DNA of 64,000 nucleotides, taken from Cryptomeria japonica. Its lineage: Eukaryota > Streptophyta > Pinopsida > Cupressales > Cupressaceae. The DNA lies in NCBI RefSeq assembly GCF_030272615.1, contig NC_081410.1, forward strand, positions 121,272,640 to 121,336,639, read 5' to 3'. Numbering within the stretch: position 1 is the stretch's first letter; each line of letters starts with the position of its first letter. A program made the position numbers and the translations under genes. Below the pieces are notes generated by a model. The model saw nothing but the letters and a program-made list of their open reading frames with translations. It ran no database searches and was not told the origin of the DNA. Shown here one piece after another: positions 24,601 through 36,200 of this stretch.

Positions 24601-25621
24601 TACCAGAATCTAAATTTAGAGAAGTAGAACCAGAACCTTTACCGAATAACGAGCGTCATCACCAATTACCACGTGAAGATTGGTATCCTTTTCTACAAGA
24701 CCTGAAAGGTGGTCACAGTAACCTGTGATATGTCTAGAGGCACCACTGTCAATCAACCATGTATTGCTATCTGAAGGAATACTGCTAGATAGGGCAGATA
24801 TGAATAGGAAGTCATCATTGTGTTCTGAGACTTCATTTAGGGTTAAACTGACATTCCTTAGCATAGTGACCGAATTTGTCACATCTAAAGCATCGCACAC
24901 GCGAAGTATCTCTTGGTTTCTTCCAAGGGCGTTGGGAACTAAAAGGTCTTGATTCCCTATTTCTTTTAGGATAATGTTGCTTCCAATTACCCTTTTTCTT
25001 GCATTGGGCAGCAAGCATGTGATGCTCATCTACATGAGGGCTCTTGGATTGACCTCTTGTGAAGAGGCGAGACTCTTCTTGGATGCAATCATTTTTAAGA
25101 CGATCAAGATAAGGTAGCTCAGACCGGCCACTTATGGTTTGGATAAATGATTCCCAAGAGAAGGGTAGGCCATTAAGGGCAATCATGACAAGGTCTTTGT
25201 CTTCCATGTTATGACCAATTAAACCTAGCTGATTCTTTAGTTCAGAAATTCTCATGAAGTAGGAAATAACATAATCTTCTTTAGCCATTTTGATATTAAG
25301 TAGTTGTTGTCTTAACGTAATTGCCCTACTAAGATTGTTAACTTCATATGTACCTTGAAGATGGCTGAACATTTCCCTTGCAGTGGTGAATGAGGCAATA
25401 GAGGTGACGAGGTGATCTTTGACTGAATCAATGAGGATCTTCCTGGCCTTGACATCATCCCTTTTGAATTGTTTTAACTCAGCAGCATCCGAGGGCTCAA
25501 TTAACTCTTTTTCTTCTATGAATTGGAGGAGGTCTTCTTCCTCGAGAGCCAACTTGATTCGAACTTTCCATGCAATAAAATTTAGATTCCCATCAAGCCT
25601 ATCTTCAACTTTCAGCCCCAT
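21630..25621 (-). pseudogene. Element B gag-pol polyprotein, several frameshifts
   Basis: Same domain order as element A. The likely start is at 25621 (MGLKVEDRLDG), then gag, a CCHC knuckle (CFRCDKFGHYAKEC), a protease with DSGASRH near 24750, integrase with DNGGEY, RT with YVDD (22600-22611) and RNase H. The region 24086-21630 is one open stretch covering part of integrase to the end. Compared with A, small deletions break the frame near 24835 (after the knuckle), near 24640 (one A lost from a run after the protease) and near 24135 (13 bases before the integrase Asp region). The copy is therefore inactive although little diverged. Confidence 0.93.
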
Positions 25622-25702
25622 TGACCTGATTTGCAAAAACTACAGCAAACTGAAAATAAAGGTGAACTGAATTTTAAATCTGAAGATTGATCTAACCAAT
25701 TA

Positions 25703-25714
25703 GCTCTGATACCA
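25703..25714 (-). promoter_or_regulatory. Element B primer binding site
   Basis: TGGTATCAGAGC on the minus strand directly adjoins the 5' LTR at 25715. It matches initiator-Met tRNA. Confidence 0.93.
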
Positions 25715-26530
25715 TGTTAATTTTAGTACTTTCAGATTGAATAAAACTCAGAAAATTAGATTTAGATTAATTAATTTATTGTTTTCAGACTTTAAGCATA
25801 ATAAAGGAAATGAAATGCTAAAGACAATGCACAGTTACCCTGGGAAAACCTCCTAGGAGGAAAAACCCAGCCAAAGGATCCTCAGATCTGATTTATGATT
25901 TAGAATTCAACAGGACATTACACACTTATCTGGATTTACAGCCACCATGAGGGAGGAATAATTAGGTTACAGTCCTCCTTATCTGATTACAGCCCTTTAA
26001 TGGAGTCTTCAATATTGGATGATGATCTGCTGTCTCTAAGGGAGTTCGCTGCCTTCAATGTAAGGTCTGCTGCTGTTTGATCAAGTTCGCACCCTCCTAT
26101 TTTGGGTCTGCTACAACATGTGAGGTTTGCTGTTTGCTGTTTGAAGTCTAATGCAACCCTTATGAAGTTCGCTGCCACTATATGGAAGATTTTGATATTG
26201 CTGAATGCATAAGTATAAGATTCGCTCTTCACCGAAGATTATTTTGTCAACATGAAACTTGATTGTGCTAATGAGAGGAAAATGTTGTATTTATAGGAGA
26301 CATATAGTTTCCTAATCATGTCGGCCTCCTTTATACTTTAAACCATATTATTTATTGCTTTCCTTTTAATTTACCTTGATAGGGTCGGCCCTATCAAGGA
26401 GGCGTGTTTATTTGAGTGTGGCGTGCAAACCTTAGTGCCGTGTGGTGATGGGCCTAGCCCTATATGAAGGGGGCGGATTCTAATGTTGCCTAAGGCAATA
26501 GGAATCCGTTGGCCCTAATTACAACCAACA
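25715..26530 (-). repeat. Element B 5' LTR
   Basis: On the + strand, TGTTAATTTTAG to ACAACCAACA. It contains the module CCTGGGAAAACCTCC/GGAGGAAAAACCCAG near 25838-25869. Several AGTTCGC (GCGAACT on the element strand) motifs lie at 26041-26170, just downstream, in element orientation, of a TATAAATAC at about 26290. Confidence 0.92.
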
Positions 26531-28205
26531 TCTTGATATGTGGGAAATGATGGGAATGAAGCTTGTGAACAAGGTTAATGAGTGCGGATGGATATGAATT
26601 GAATTTTGGAAGATCCTCTTCATTTTAACCACATTGGAATGGGAAAAACCTTTACTTGTAATCAGGTTTTTAAAACCCGAAATTGGAAAGACAAGCTTTT
26701 TAACAACTTTGAAACTTGAAGTTTTGGCAAAAGTGGATTAAGTCTTTTCAGCCAAAGGAGAAAAATTAACATTTCCATCCTACTTGCAATCGAATTTAAA
26801 AAACCCGAATGCAAGTAAAGAGGTAAAAATGTGAAGGGAAAGACAATGCAATTCTCAAATTGCATTCAAGACTTGGGTAAAAATGGGAACAAGTCTCTCA
26901 AACCCGAATTGAAACAAGAACAAAACAAACAACTATCATGATCAATCAAGGAATTTCAAAACAACAAAAATAAAATAAAGACAAAACTGAAAACAAAACA
27001 TACCTTGCTTGATCAAGATGCCTTCAAAGAAGATGCAACAATCCTTGAAAGGAAGAACACAACTCTTAAAATAGACAACAACCAAACTCCAAAACCCTAG
27101 CCACGTCCAAAGAGAAACAAAATTGCAGCAAAAACGACTTTCAATATGGAGGAAGAATAGGTCAAACCTCATGGAAAACTTGCGTAGGAAGAATAGGAAC
27201 CAAAACGCCTAAGTTCGAACTCCAAATCGTGGCATTCCAACTCCATAACATGGCATTCCAAAAAACGGCTAATGAAGGAAAAAACGCAGTCAAAGAACAA
27301 CGCAATGGCAACCATACAAGCTGCAACATGTTTCTAAAAGCATGAAATCCGCCTTGAATTCAAAACGCCCCCTCATCCCATAGATTCCTCCACCAAAATT
27401 GGTTAGAAGTTGTGGCAAAATCGAACTCTAAAGAGAGGAGCAAGTTGGGTTCTTGAGGAAAAGAAACAAGTTTAAAATGCTTTGTAATAGACATGTAATC
27501 GGGTTTCTAAAATCCCTTTACATGTTTTAATTTGCTCACTTTTTTCATCTCCCAAGCAAATTCGGGTTTGCAAGAACAAAAGACAAGAAGACATGTCAAA
27601 ATAACTTGTAATAGGGAAATAAAATCCCCTTTACAAGTTTTAATGACTTTACTAAAAGACTTGTAATAGGGAAATAAAATCCTTTTTTACAAGTTTAAAA
27701 AGACTAAAACAACCAAAAGGACATAAAACATGTAGGAGGGAAATAAAATCCCTATTAAATCTAAAAATCACTTAAGTAGGAACTTTTAAAGAAACTACAA
27801 GTTCTTTTTAAACTTATAATTTTAAATTGACTTGCAATTTGTCCAAAAAGTTCCTACAATGACTTAAAAGACATAAAAAGCAAGGGGGAAATAAAAAGTA
27901 AGTTACAAGTGACAAGTTTTAAATAAAGTGCACTTGCAATTGTTTTAAAATTTCTCTACAACACTAAAACAAGAGAAAAATAAAACGTGCAATTCAAGGA
28001 AAATTTCCCACTTGCAGTGACTGCTTTGAAACCCGAAATTGCACAAAAGGCTAGGAAAGAAGACCAAACTCACCAAAATTTGGACAATGATGGCAAAGAC
28101 ACCCCCCAATGATTTGACACTAACAAATGTGAGTTTTGCACCTCGTAAAACGTGCCTTGGAGACAAAAATGACACATTTTTGAAAATTAAAAAATGAGGA
28201 CAACA
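26531..28205 (-). repeat. Element C1 right part with inverted-repeat units
   Basis: No gene is evident. Several imperfect inverted repeats resemble those of C2. One is CTTGTAATAGGG...CCCCTTTACAAG at 27605-27637, and another is CATGTAATCGGG near 27495. A candidate splice donor, CAAG|GTATGT on the minus strand, is at 27004/26998. The right end AATGAGGACAACA matches C2. Confidence 0.6.
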
Positions 28206-29294
28206 GACAAAATTAACTAGAACATATTACATTCTTTGTTCAAATCATTTACCCCACATAATAAGATTTTAGAAGATTTAACATTGCCATTCCATCCTTT
28301 AAAATTAAAACAAAATAAGTTTAAAATTTCCTTAGCATAGAAGCAATCAAATAAGATATGTCTTATGGTTTCTGTCTGTCTACACATTGTACAAATTTCA
28401 GTATCTTGTTGATTAAGCTTATAAGGCAATTTTTGAAGTAATAATAACCATTTGAAACATATTTTCTTAGACTCTAAACTTCTAGACCAAAGCTGTTTAA
28501 ACATGATTTTCCATTGATTCTCACTTAGACACAAGTTCCATGTTATGTTGTGGTAATCTAAAATAGAATTCTTGAAACTTAAAGATCTGTAAACTAGGTT
28601 AGCAGATATCTATTGGATTTTAGTGCCATCACTCTATTCTAGCTGACTGACTTTTACACTCATGAATACAGATTTTAGGTAATTGCAGATTCCTGCATGA
28701 CTCCCTGAGAATGGAGTAGGTTCTCCAATTTGATTGAGGAAGGTCATACTCTCTAGTCAATGAAGCCCAAGATTTTAACCGACCTTCTGCCAACATATTC
28801 TGTAAACACCTAATTCCTTTCAAGGACCAACTTTTGGTAGAACATCCTTGAAGCAAGGCAAGGGGTTTATTCTTATGCTCTAGATTCCACCAAATGGATC
28901 TGTAAGCATGAAGCTTATTATTGTTTTCCGCTAAACCATTATTACTAATATGGCCTTTCACCTGCTCCCAAGCTTTCTAGATACCCTTAAACATAGTGGA
29001 TCCTGTAGGAATAACTGGGAAGTTGCCAATAAGTAGATCATAGAAAGGCAGCAACTTCCAAGATTTTGCTTGTTTGGGGAGAGCAAGCTTAATATCATTT
29101 TGAGTAAGAATGATTTTTCTAGAGCAAAAGTCAGGAGTATTCTTATAAGGGACATTGCAATTGGTATTAGAGGCTTGATCTTGCCAGCCTGTGGATCTAA
29201 AAAGTAGTATATGCAATTGAGCCAATGATTTCAACGAGTCTTGGAAAGAGAAAGGAAAAAAACTAGAGGCATCTAGCAACCAAATCAAAGGCAA
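28206..29294 (-). pseudogene. LINE ORF2 3' region, 5'-truncated, right part
   Basis: The minus strand shows the C-terminal region of a plant LINE ORF2. It begins at 29294 (PLIWLLDASSFF) and continues through broken frames. It reaches the RT-associated zinc domain at 28534-28217, with CTMCRQTETIRHILFDC. It then resumes at 19410 after element C1. The start at 29294 is only five bases before the gag ATG of gypsy D, so the LINE is 5'-truncated and abuts D. No RT catalytic region is present. Confidence 0.65.
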
Positions 29295-29298
29295 TAAA

Positions 29299-30324
29299 AT
29301 GGGTGATCGTGAGGTAAATTAAGAGAATGAATTGAAGGTTTATATGCAGCGACAAGAACAAATAACACAATTACTTCTCCAAACACTAAAAAATATAAAT
29401 AATACAACCAATGGTCTTAGGCCTAGACAAACCAATGGAAGAGATGTTAATTCAAACCATTCCGAAAATAACAATAGAACTCCATTGAGATCATCACCTA
29501 GAGTAACACAACCTACATTCTTACCTGGAGATGAGTAGTCACAAAAAGAAGAAGAACCAAACAAGGCAGCAAATAACTTTGATGAATGCATAAATGCATA
29601 TTTGAGACTTAATCGAGACCTTAGAAGAAAAATTCCATTTGGAGAATATTATAGTGCAAGATCAAGAAACAACTCAAGAGGATAATGAAGACAACCCAAC
29701 AAAGACTTATGAGATTAAGTAAGACGACTCTCTCCACGTTTGATGGTTCGAGCATGGATCCAAAAACTAGATACCTATCTTTCTCCTATACCTTGATGGA
29801 AGACAAAGCCATGAAGTTTGCCATTTTTCACTTAGAGTGAACAACACATTAATGGTGGCATCATGGGCTAGTTTCATAGTGGCATCTTCTAATTGTAACA
29901 TACACCGACTTCACAAAAAGACTCATCAAAAGGTTTGATAGAAAAAACTTGGGGATGCATTTTAAGGAGTTAACACAACTAAGGCAATGGGGTACAATGG
30001 AAGAATATGTAACAAAATTTGAAAGATCATGGTGCCATATATTATTGAAAACAGACCCAAGTTTTTATTTCTCAAAGGACTCTTTGAATCACTTAGGGTA
30101 TTGGTCTGAGCTTTTGGATCATCATCTCTACAAGATGCTATTTAAAGGGCTTTAAATTTAGAAGACTCCACACCTAAAAACAAGATCTATCCCAAGAATT
30201 TACCATCAGGTCACATAAGCAACCCTTTTACAAGGATAATTGGCAACCGAGGGCATTAGCTCCTTAATCCAACAAGGCTGAAAAAACCAAGAATGAGCTT
30301 AGAAAGAAGAAATTGTGTTTTAAT
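29299..30324 (+). pseudogene. Element D gag, interrupted in its zinc knuckle
   Basis: Gypsy gag forms the capsid-like particle. The frame starts MGDREVN at 29299 with an early stop, then QRQEQITQLLLQTLKN. A capsid segment near 29940-30155 includes MHFKELTQLRQWGTMEEYV. It ends in a Lys-rich stretch and KLCFN, the first Cys of a CCHC knuckle, at about 30310-30324. There a 246-bp insert (30325-30570) separates it from the rest (CREQWEP). Stops and shifts are frequent, so this copy is old. Confidence 0.75.
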
Positions 30325-30570
30325 CACGGTTGTAGGATATGCCACCCGCCTTCCCTCAATACACATACCACCATACTTGAAATGGGTATGGATACTATAT
30401 GGTGCTGATATGGCGTAGATACCATATCGATACGTGATTAAAAAACTCATTGATTTAAGCTGCACCAGATTCGCCATATCCTACCGTATTTGCATCAAAG
30501 TTCTTGAAAAGTAGTCGTACTCGTATCGGTATTCGATATTGTATCCATATTCGTGTCCATGCAATTTTAT
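30325..30570. mobile_element. 246-bp insert in D gag with 7-bp duplication
   Basis: The flanks read TTTTAAT on both sides (30318-30324 and 30571-30577). Removing the insert restores the knuckle reading CFN-CRE. The insert has no ORF and no clear terminal inverted repeat. It carries repeated ATACCATAT- and GATAC-like words. Class is unknown; a small non-autonomous DNA element of hAT-like duplication length is possible. Confidence 0.5.
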
Positions 30571-31135
30571 TTTTAATTGTAGAGAACAATGGGAGCCGAG
30601 CCATTGGTGTTCCAAGTAGGGCTAAGTATGCCACATAGAAGTAATGATGAATGAAGAATTAGAGGAGGAAGAACTTGAACCTGAAAGAAAGATGAGGAAA
30701 CAAGTTGAAGAAGAGTTTGCAAGTGGTACACTTGCAACACTTTTAGGGCAAGCAAATATCACTCTTTTAGAATTTTTAGTGTTTTAAAAGGTCAAAATGT
30801 GTCTGTCTTAGTTGATAGTAGTGCTACACATAACTTCATTGATGAAGGTCTGGTGATGAGGAAGGCTGAAAACTTTGATGATTTGAAGGTAGTTATGGCT
30901 AATGGCTACCCCTTTTACACAAAGAATTCGACAACTAAACAATATTTCGGGGAGAACCCAATTAAGTGAAGATTTCTGTGGTAAATAAAGGTGATACGGA
31001 TGTGGTTTTGGGCATTCAATGGCTACATTCTTTAAGTAGATACTATCAGGATTTTCAAAAGATGGAACTAGTTTCCAACATAATGACAAGGAAGTAATTC
31101 TATAAGGTTTATCACATGGATCTCCAAGGGTTGTG
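30571..31135 (+). pseudogene. Element D end of gag and protease
   Basis: After the knuckle (CREQWEPSHWC) the sequence runs into an acidic stretch (NEELEEEELEPERK) and then the aspartic protease near 30795-30830, read as VLVDSSATHNFIDEG. The usual DSG catalytic triad is DSS here, which would disable the enzyme. Coding similarity continues with broken frames up to solo LTR H, whose target duplication starts at 31136. Confidence 0.75.
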
Positions 31136-31140
31136 TCATC

Positions 31141-32004
31141 TGTTGTTTATAATTAGGGCCTGGCGGATTCCAATTGCCTTGGGCAACATTGGAATCCGCC
31201 TAAGGGGGCCATCTCCTTCTCCAATATACAGGGCCAAGCCCTATACCTTTCGGCTCTCCAAAAGGTCCCCACGCTACACCTTGATAGTGCCGACCCTATC
31301 CTCTACACAAAAGAAATTAAATAAATTAATTGTCAAATTAAAAGGTTCAAGCCGACTTGATTAGGAGTGTTTGCTCTCCTATAAATAAGGCATATACTTC
31401 TCACAATATCATCTAAGTAGTTTCAAGTAAATGTGAAATACATTCTCAGGTAGCGAACTCCTTTGCAAGCAGCAGGTCACAGCGAACTTCATTCATATGC
31501 AGCAAATTATCAGTTAGGTCACAACGAACTCCATTTATGTGCAGCAGATCTAATTGGTGATCACAGCGAACTTCATTAAGACAGCAAGTTATCATCAAAG
31601 ACAGTGATCTCCATTGAAGGCTCAAGCAAAAGACTGCGAACTAGTTGAAAGGTGCAGTTAACCCTTGTTATGCACAACAAGACAAGTTAGAAGGACTGCA
31701 CATCATGATCACTGCCAACAAACTAGCTGTGTAGTCTTCTATATCATCTTCCTTGTGACTGCAACTTCTATACTCCAGATAAGTGTGTAACTGTCAATTG
31801 AATCTAAAACCATAATCAGATCTGAGGATCTTTTCTGGTTGGGTTTTTCCTCCTAGGAGGTTTTCCCAGGGTAACTTTGTCTTGTCCTTTTTGCATTCAT
31901 TTCTTACTATGCTTAAATCTGAAAAACAATAAATCTAATTAACCTAGTTAGAAACAAATTCTGATTTTCTGAGTTTCATCTAATCTGAAAGTACTAAAAT
32001 AACA
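31141..32004 (+). mobile_element. Solo LTR H (copia type), TSD TCATC
   Basis: An 864-base LTR, TGTTGTTTATAATTAGGGCC to ACTAAAATAACA, flanked on both sides by TCATC (31136-31140, 32005-32009). No internal region is present, so it arose by LTR-LTR recombination. It resembles the LTR of element B in + orientation (an early GGCGGATTCC block, GCGAAC motifs at 31450-31640 and the AGGAGG hairpin module at 31840-31871). A TATA-like CTATAAATAAGG is at about 31379. It splits gypsy D between protease and RT. Confidence 0.92.
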
Positions 32005-32009
32005 TCATC

Positions 32010-33071
32010 CAAAAGGATGGAGAGAGCATTTAGACACGGGCAAGTAGAATGGATGGCACAATATACGATCCTTGACAGATTTTCACCCAAAATATGGAAG
32101 ACTACTTGTATTGATATCCAATCTATCATGGACAAGCATAGGGGAGTTTTTGGCAATATTCCACTTGTTACATCCTGAGAGGGGTTTTGAGCACATCATT
32201 GAACTAGAAGAGGGAGCAAAACCAGCCATTTCCACACGTCACCGCTACCCAAAGAGATATAAGGAAGAAATTGAGAAGACAATTAAGGAATTACTTGAGA
32301 TGGAGCATATACAACCTAGCTCTAGCCCATTTGCTTCTTCCGTAGTATTGGTAAAAAAGATAGATGGTACTATGAGGATGTGTGTGGATTATAGGTCAAT
32401 AAAAAACCTATAAAGAATTTATACCCCATCCCTAGGGTTGATGAATCAATTGATGAACTCCATTGTACAATATACTTGTCTAAGATTGATTTATGTTCCA
32501 AATAGCACCAAATAAGAATGAGTAGAGAGGATGTTCACAAAACTGCTTTTAGGTGTCATTTTGAACATTTTGAATTTCTAGTCTTACTATTTGGACTAAC
32601 TAATGCCCCGACTACATTCTAATCTTTGCATGAACCACATATTTAGTAAATAGTCAGGGAAATTTCTTTTGATCTTAAGGCATGTTGAAGAAGTTTTGGG
32701 GATACTTGAGCAACATTCACTAATTGCCAAAGCATCTAAATGTGAATTTGGAATGAATGAAATCTTGTATTTAGGGCGTAAGGTCAATGCCCAAGGAGTT
32801 AGGGTGGATGAAGAAAAAATCAAAGCAATAGTAGATTGGCCTCAACCTAAGACCTTAACACGTTTAAGGGGATTTTTAGGATTTGAAAGTTATTACAAAA
32901 GTTTTTTCAAAGGATTTTCAAGGCTAACTGCCCCATTGACAAATTTAACTAAGAAAGGTGCTTTTTCATGGAGTGAGGAGGCAAAAAGAGCTTTTGACAA
33001 ACTCAAAGAAATAATGACTTTTTGTTTGGTAGTAGCCATTCCAAATTTCTTTATTCCATTTGAGTTAGAAT
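32010..33071 (+). pseudogene. Element D reverse transcriptase, active-site block deleted
   Basis: The Ty3/gypsy RT starts near 32072. It includes ELEEGAKPAISTRHRYP, PSSSPFASSVVLVKK and CVDYRSIKN, then (broken) the DLCSK and [12 protein letters not shown] regions. After GKFLLI (32660) the sequence jumps directly to LRHVEEVLGILEQHS. The family normally has the catalytic aspartate box and about 15 residues at this point, and that block is missing. It ends with the connection and early RNase H region (LRGFLGFESYYK, FSWSEEAKRAFDKLK) at the insertion of copia E (TSD AGAAT at 33067-33071). Confidence 0.85.
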
Positions 33072-33278
33072 TAAAACAATGCGAGACATGCAATGGATTT
33101 CAAAGAATTGATTGATTAACAGAATGAGCGAGACGCTCATAAATAATACAAGGATATTTACAAGAATAGCAAGTTTCTAATAAGAAACTGCTGAGAAGAT
33201 CGAAGACGATCTAACTAAAATAGAATATACACTATTGAGCATTAATACTAAAATTAACATTATTTTAATATTCTATTA
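33072..33278 (-). repeat. Element E 3' LTR
   Basis: 207 bases. The internal side is followed by CCCTCCCTTAATGCTC, a polypurine tract when read on the minus strand. Ends are TA...TA rather than TG...CA, judged from the perfect flanking duplication. Confidence 0.93.
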
Positions 33279-36200
33279 CCCTCCCTTAATGCTCAATCTA
33301 TTAACTCCACCTATAGACCCCCTGAATTTTACAAATTTATCAGGACCAAGGGGCTTGGTGAAGATGTCTGCTGGCTGCTCCGAGGTAGGAACATACAGCA
33401 ACTGGATGGATCCGTCTTCAACCAGCTGTCGAATATAGTGACAATGAGTTTCCACATGCTTGGTTCTTTCATGGAAGACTAGATTCTTGGCGAGTTTGAG
33501 CACTCCCTGATTATCACAGAACAAGGGAGTAGGACCTGCCTGGGAGACATGCATATCCACAAGCATTCGTCGAAGCCAAACCGCCTCACAAGATGCCTTA
33601 ACTGCTCCCCGATACTCGGCTTCTGTCGAGGAGAGAGCCACTGCCTGCTGCTTCTTACTAGTCCATGTGACAGCACCAGATCCCAAACTAAACACATACC
33701 CTGCTGTAGACTTACGGTCATCAACCAAACCTGCCCAGTCAGAATCTGTGTAACCACTGAGTATAGGATCAGAACTCCGAGTGTACATAAGTCCATAATC
33801 AGGAGTGCCACTCACATAACGCAGCACACGCTTCGTTGCTATCCAATGATCAGCCTTGGGAGCTGTCATGAAGCGTGAAATGTAGCTCACTGCAAAACTG
33901 ATGTCAGGTCTAGTGGCAGTAAGATAGATGAGGCTGCCCACTAGTTGCCTGAACAGAGATTCATCCACAACTGGTGAAGATGACTGAGCTGAAAGTTTGA
34001 GCCCGGGTTCCATAGGAGTAGAGGCAGGTTTGCAATCCTGCATTCTGAACCTGTCCACAAGACTTTTGGCATACTTGGACTGAGAGAGAAAGATACTGTT
34101 CTTAGTCTGCCAGACTTCAACTCCTAAGCAGTAATGTAGAAGTCCCAAATCTGTCATATCAAAGGTGCGGCACAAATCCTGTTTGATCCCAGTGATCAAA
34201 TGTGCTGAACTGCCAGTAATGATTAAGTCATCCACATAGACAACCACAAACAGAATATCATTACTAGTATGCTTGATATACAGTTTTGCATTAGATGGAC
34301 TCCGCTAAAAACCATGATCTGTCAGGTACTTATCAATTTTCATGTACCAAGCCCGAGGAGCTTGTTTCAGACCATAGAGTGCTTTGACTAGTCTACAGAC
34401 CTTCTGTTCTTGACCAGCAACCTTGAATCCTGGGGGTTGCGTCATGTAGACTTCTTCTTGTAAGTCACCATTCAAAAAAGCACTCTTGACGTCCATCCGA
34501 TGGACTTTCCAATTGAACTGGGCTGCCAAGGCAAGAACGAGCTGTATGGTACTCATTTTGGTTGTAGGAGCAAAAGTCTCCTCATAGTCAATGCCTTCTT
34601 TCTGTGAGAACCCACGAGCAACAAGACGAGCCTTATACTTGTCTAGGGTTCCATCAGCTTTGTATTTTACTTTGTACACCCATTTGCAGCTAATGGGCTT
34701 CTTCCCTGAAGGAAGATCAGAAAGGGCCCAAGTGTGATTCTTCTGAAGACTCTGGAACTCAGCTTCCATAGCCTGTTCCCACTCAAGTATACCTTTAGCC
34801 TTTGAGTATGTCTGAGGCTCAAAAACACTGTGTATGTTAGCCATGAGAGCAAAATTGACTGTATGCTGCTGTTTGCTCTTATTACGGGAGGTTCTACCCT
34901 CAATGAGCTCAGTATCCCTGAGATCACCAATGGTCTTGGCCCACCATTTAGGCTGGAGAGTAGAAGTGCGAACATCTGGAGGAGCTGGAAGAGGCTCAGG
35001 ATCAGGAACAGGAGCAGCAGGAGGAGGATTATTCTCCAGAGGGAACTCAGGAAGTGCATCATCAAAAATAGATTCTGCATCATCCCTCCCATCAGGCGAA
35101 CCTAATGGAATAAGAACACTGTGAGGCTGATCCTCAGAACTCTGCTCAGAAGACGGGGACTGAAAGAATCCTCTGTCTTCATCAAATACAACATCACGAC
35201 TGAAGATAAGAGGTTCAGTGTCTATATCTATCAGTTTGTAGGCCTTATGGTGATCACTGTATCCTGTCATCATGAGTTTCTGACTTTTGGAATCCAACTT
35301 GGAGCGCTTAGCATCTGGAATCCAAACATAGGCAACAGAGCCAAAAACCTTCAGGTGGCTGATCTTAGGCTTCCGACCAGACCAAACCTCTTCTGGAGTC
35401 TTCCCCTTAATAGCCTGAGTAGGAGAACGGTTAAGTAGGTAGACAGCAGTAAAGACTGCTTCAGCCCAATACTTATTCGGAACACTCCTGTGTTGTAACA
35501 TAGAGCGAGCCATCTCAACAACCGTACGATTGCGACGCTCGACAACACTGTTTTGCTGAGGAGTGTAGGGTGTAGTCAATTGGTGTTTGATGCCATGGGT
35601 ATCACAGAAGTTGGAGAATGCAGAAGAACAAAATTCCCCCCCGTTATCTGTCCTAAGAGTAATGATACTATGTCCAGACTCTTTTTCAACAAAGGACTTA
35701 AACTTCTGAAAGATACTAAATACATCTGATTTATGTTTAAGAAAGTACACCCACATCTTTCTACTAAAATCATCTACAAGAAGCAAAAAGTATTTGCAAC
35801 CAGTAACAGAAGATGTATTCATAGGACCACAAATATCAGCATGAAGTAATTGAAGTACCTTAGATGCGTGCCAAGACTTTCCATGTGGGAATGAAGTCTG
35901 ATGTTGTTTGCCAGCTTGACAGGCGCCACATACTCCAAGATGCTGAGTCTGAATATCAAGTAACCCTGAAACAAGTCCCTCCCGAGATAGTTGAGAGAGA
36001 TACTGAATGTTGAGATGTCCATATCTCTGATGCCACAAAGTGCTGAGAGGAGAGACACGAGCTGCCAGAGCCACTTCAGGAGAATCACCAGTGTCAAGAA
36101 GCCTATATAGGCCATGATCCTCTAGACCAACAACAATAGTAAGACGAGTCTCCTGATCAATGATGGAACACTTGTGAGCACTGAACACCACATCTAGTTG

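Larger units (their letters stand above)
20656..26530 (-). mobile_element. Element B: Ty1/copia retrotransposon with truncated 3' LTR
   Basis: The right (5') LTR is 25715-26530 (816 bases) and the left (3') LTR is 20656-21155 (500 bases). The left copy matches only the last 501 bases of the right copy, so about 315 bases at its outer end are missing. Differences across the shared part are about 7 of 500, a young element. The coding region is closely related to that of element A although the LTRs differ. It lies within C1, and no target duplication can be read because one end is lost. Confidence 0.93.
19411..28205 (-). mobile_element. Element C1: TG...CA-bounded element of unknown class, interrupted by copia B
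   Basis: C1 and C2 (42138-49281) share both ends: TGTGCAAAATTGTGG on the left and AATGAGGACAACA on the right. Read on the minus strand, C1 starts TGTTGTCCTCATTTTT and ends TTTTGCACA, an LTR-like pair of ends. Its right part (26531-28205) holds inverted-repeat units and a splice-donor-like CAAG|GTATGT (26998-27004). Its left part (19411-20655) ends in TATA-bearing terminal sequence. Only a short coding remnant is seen near 20523-20650, ending in a Lys/Arg-rich tail. The LINE that it splits continues on both sides. No target duplication is apparent (GGGGA against GACAA). Confidence 0.6.
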
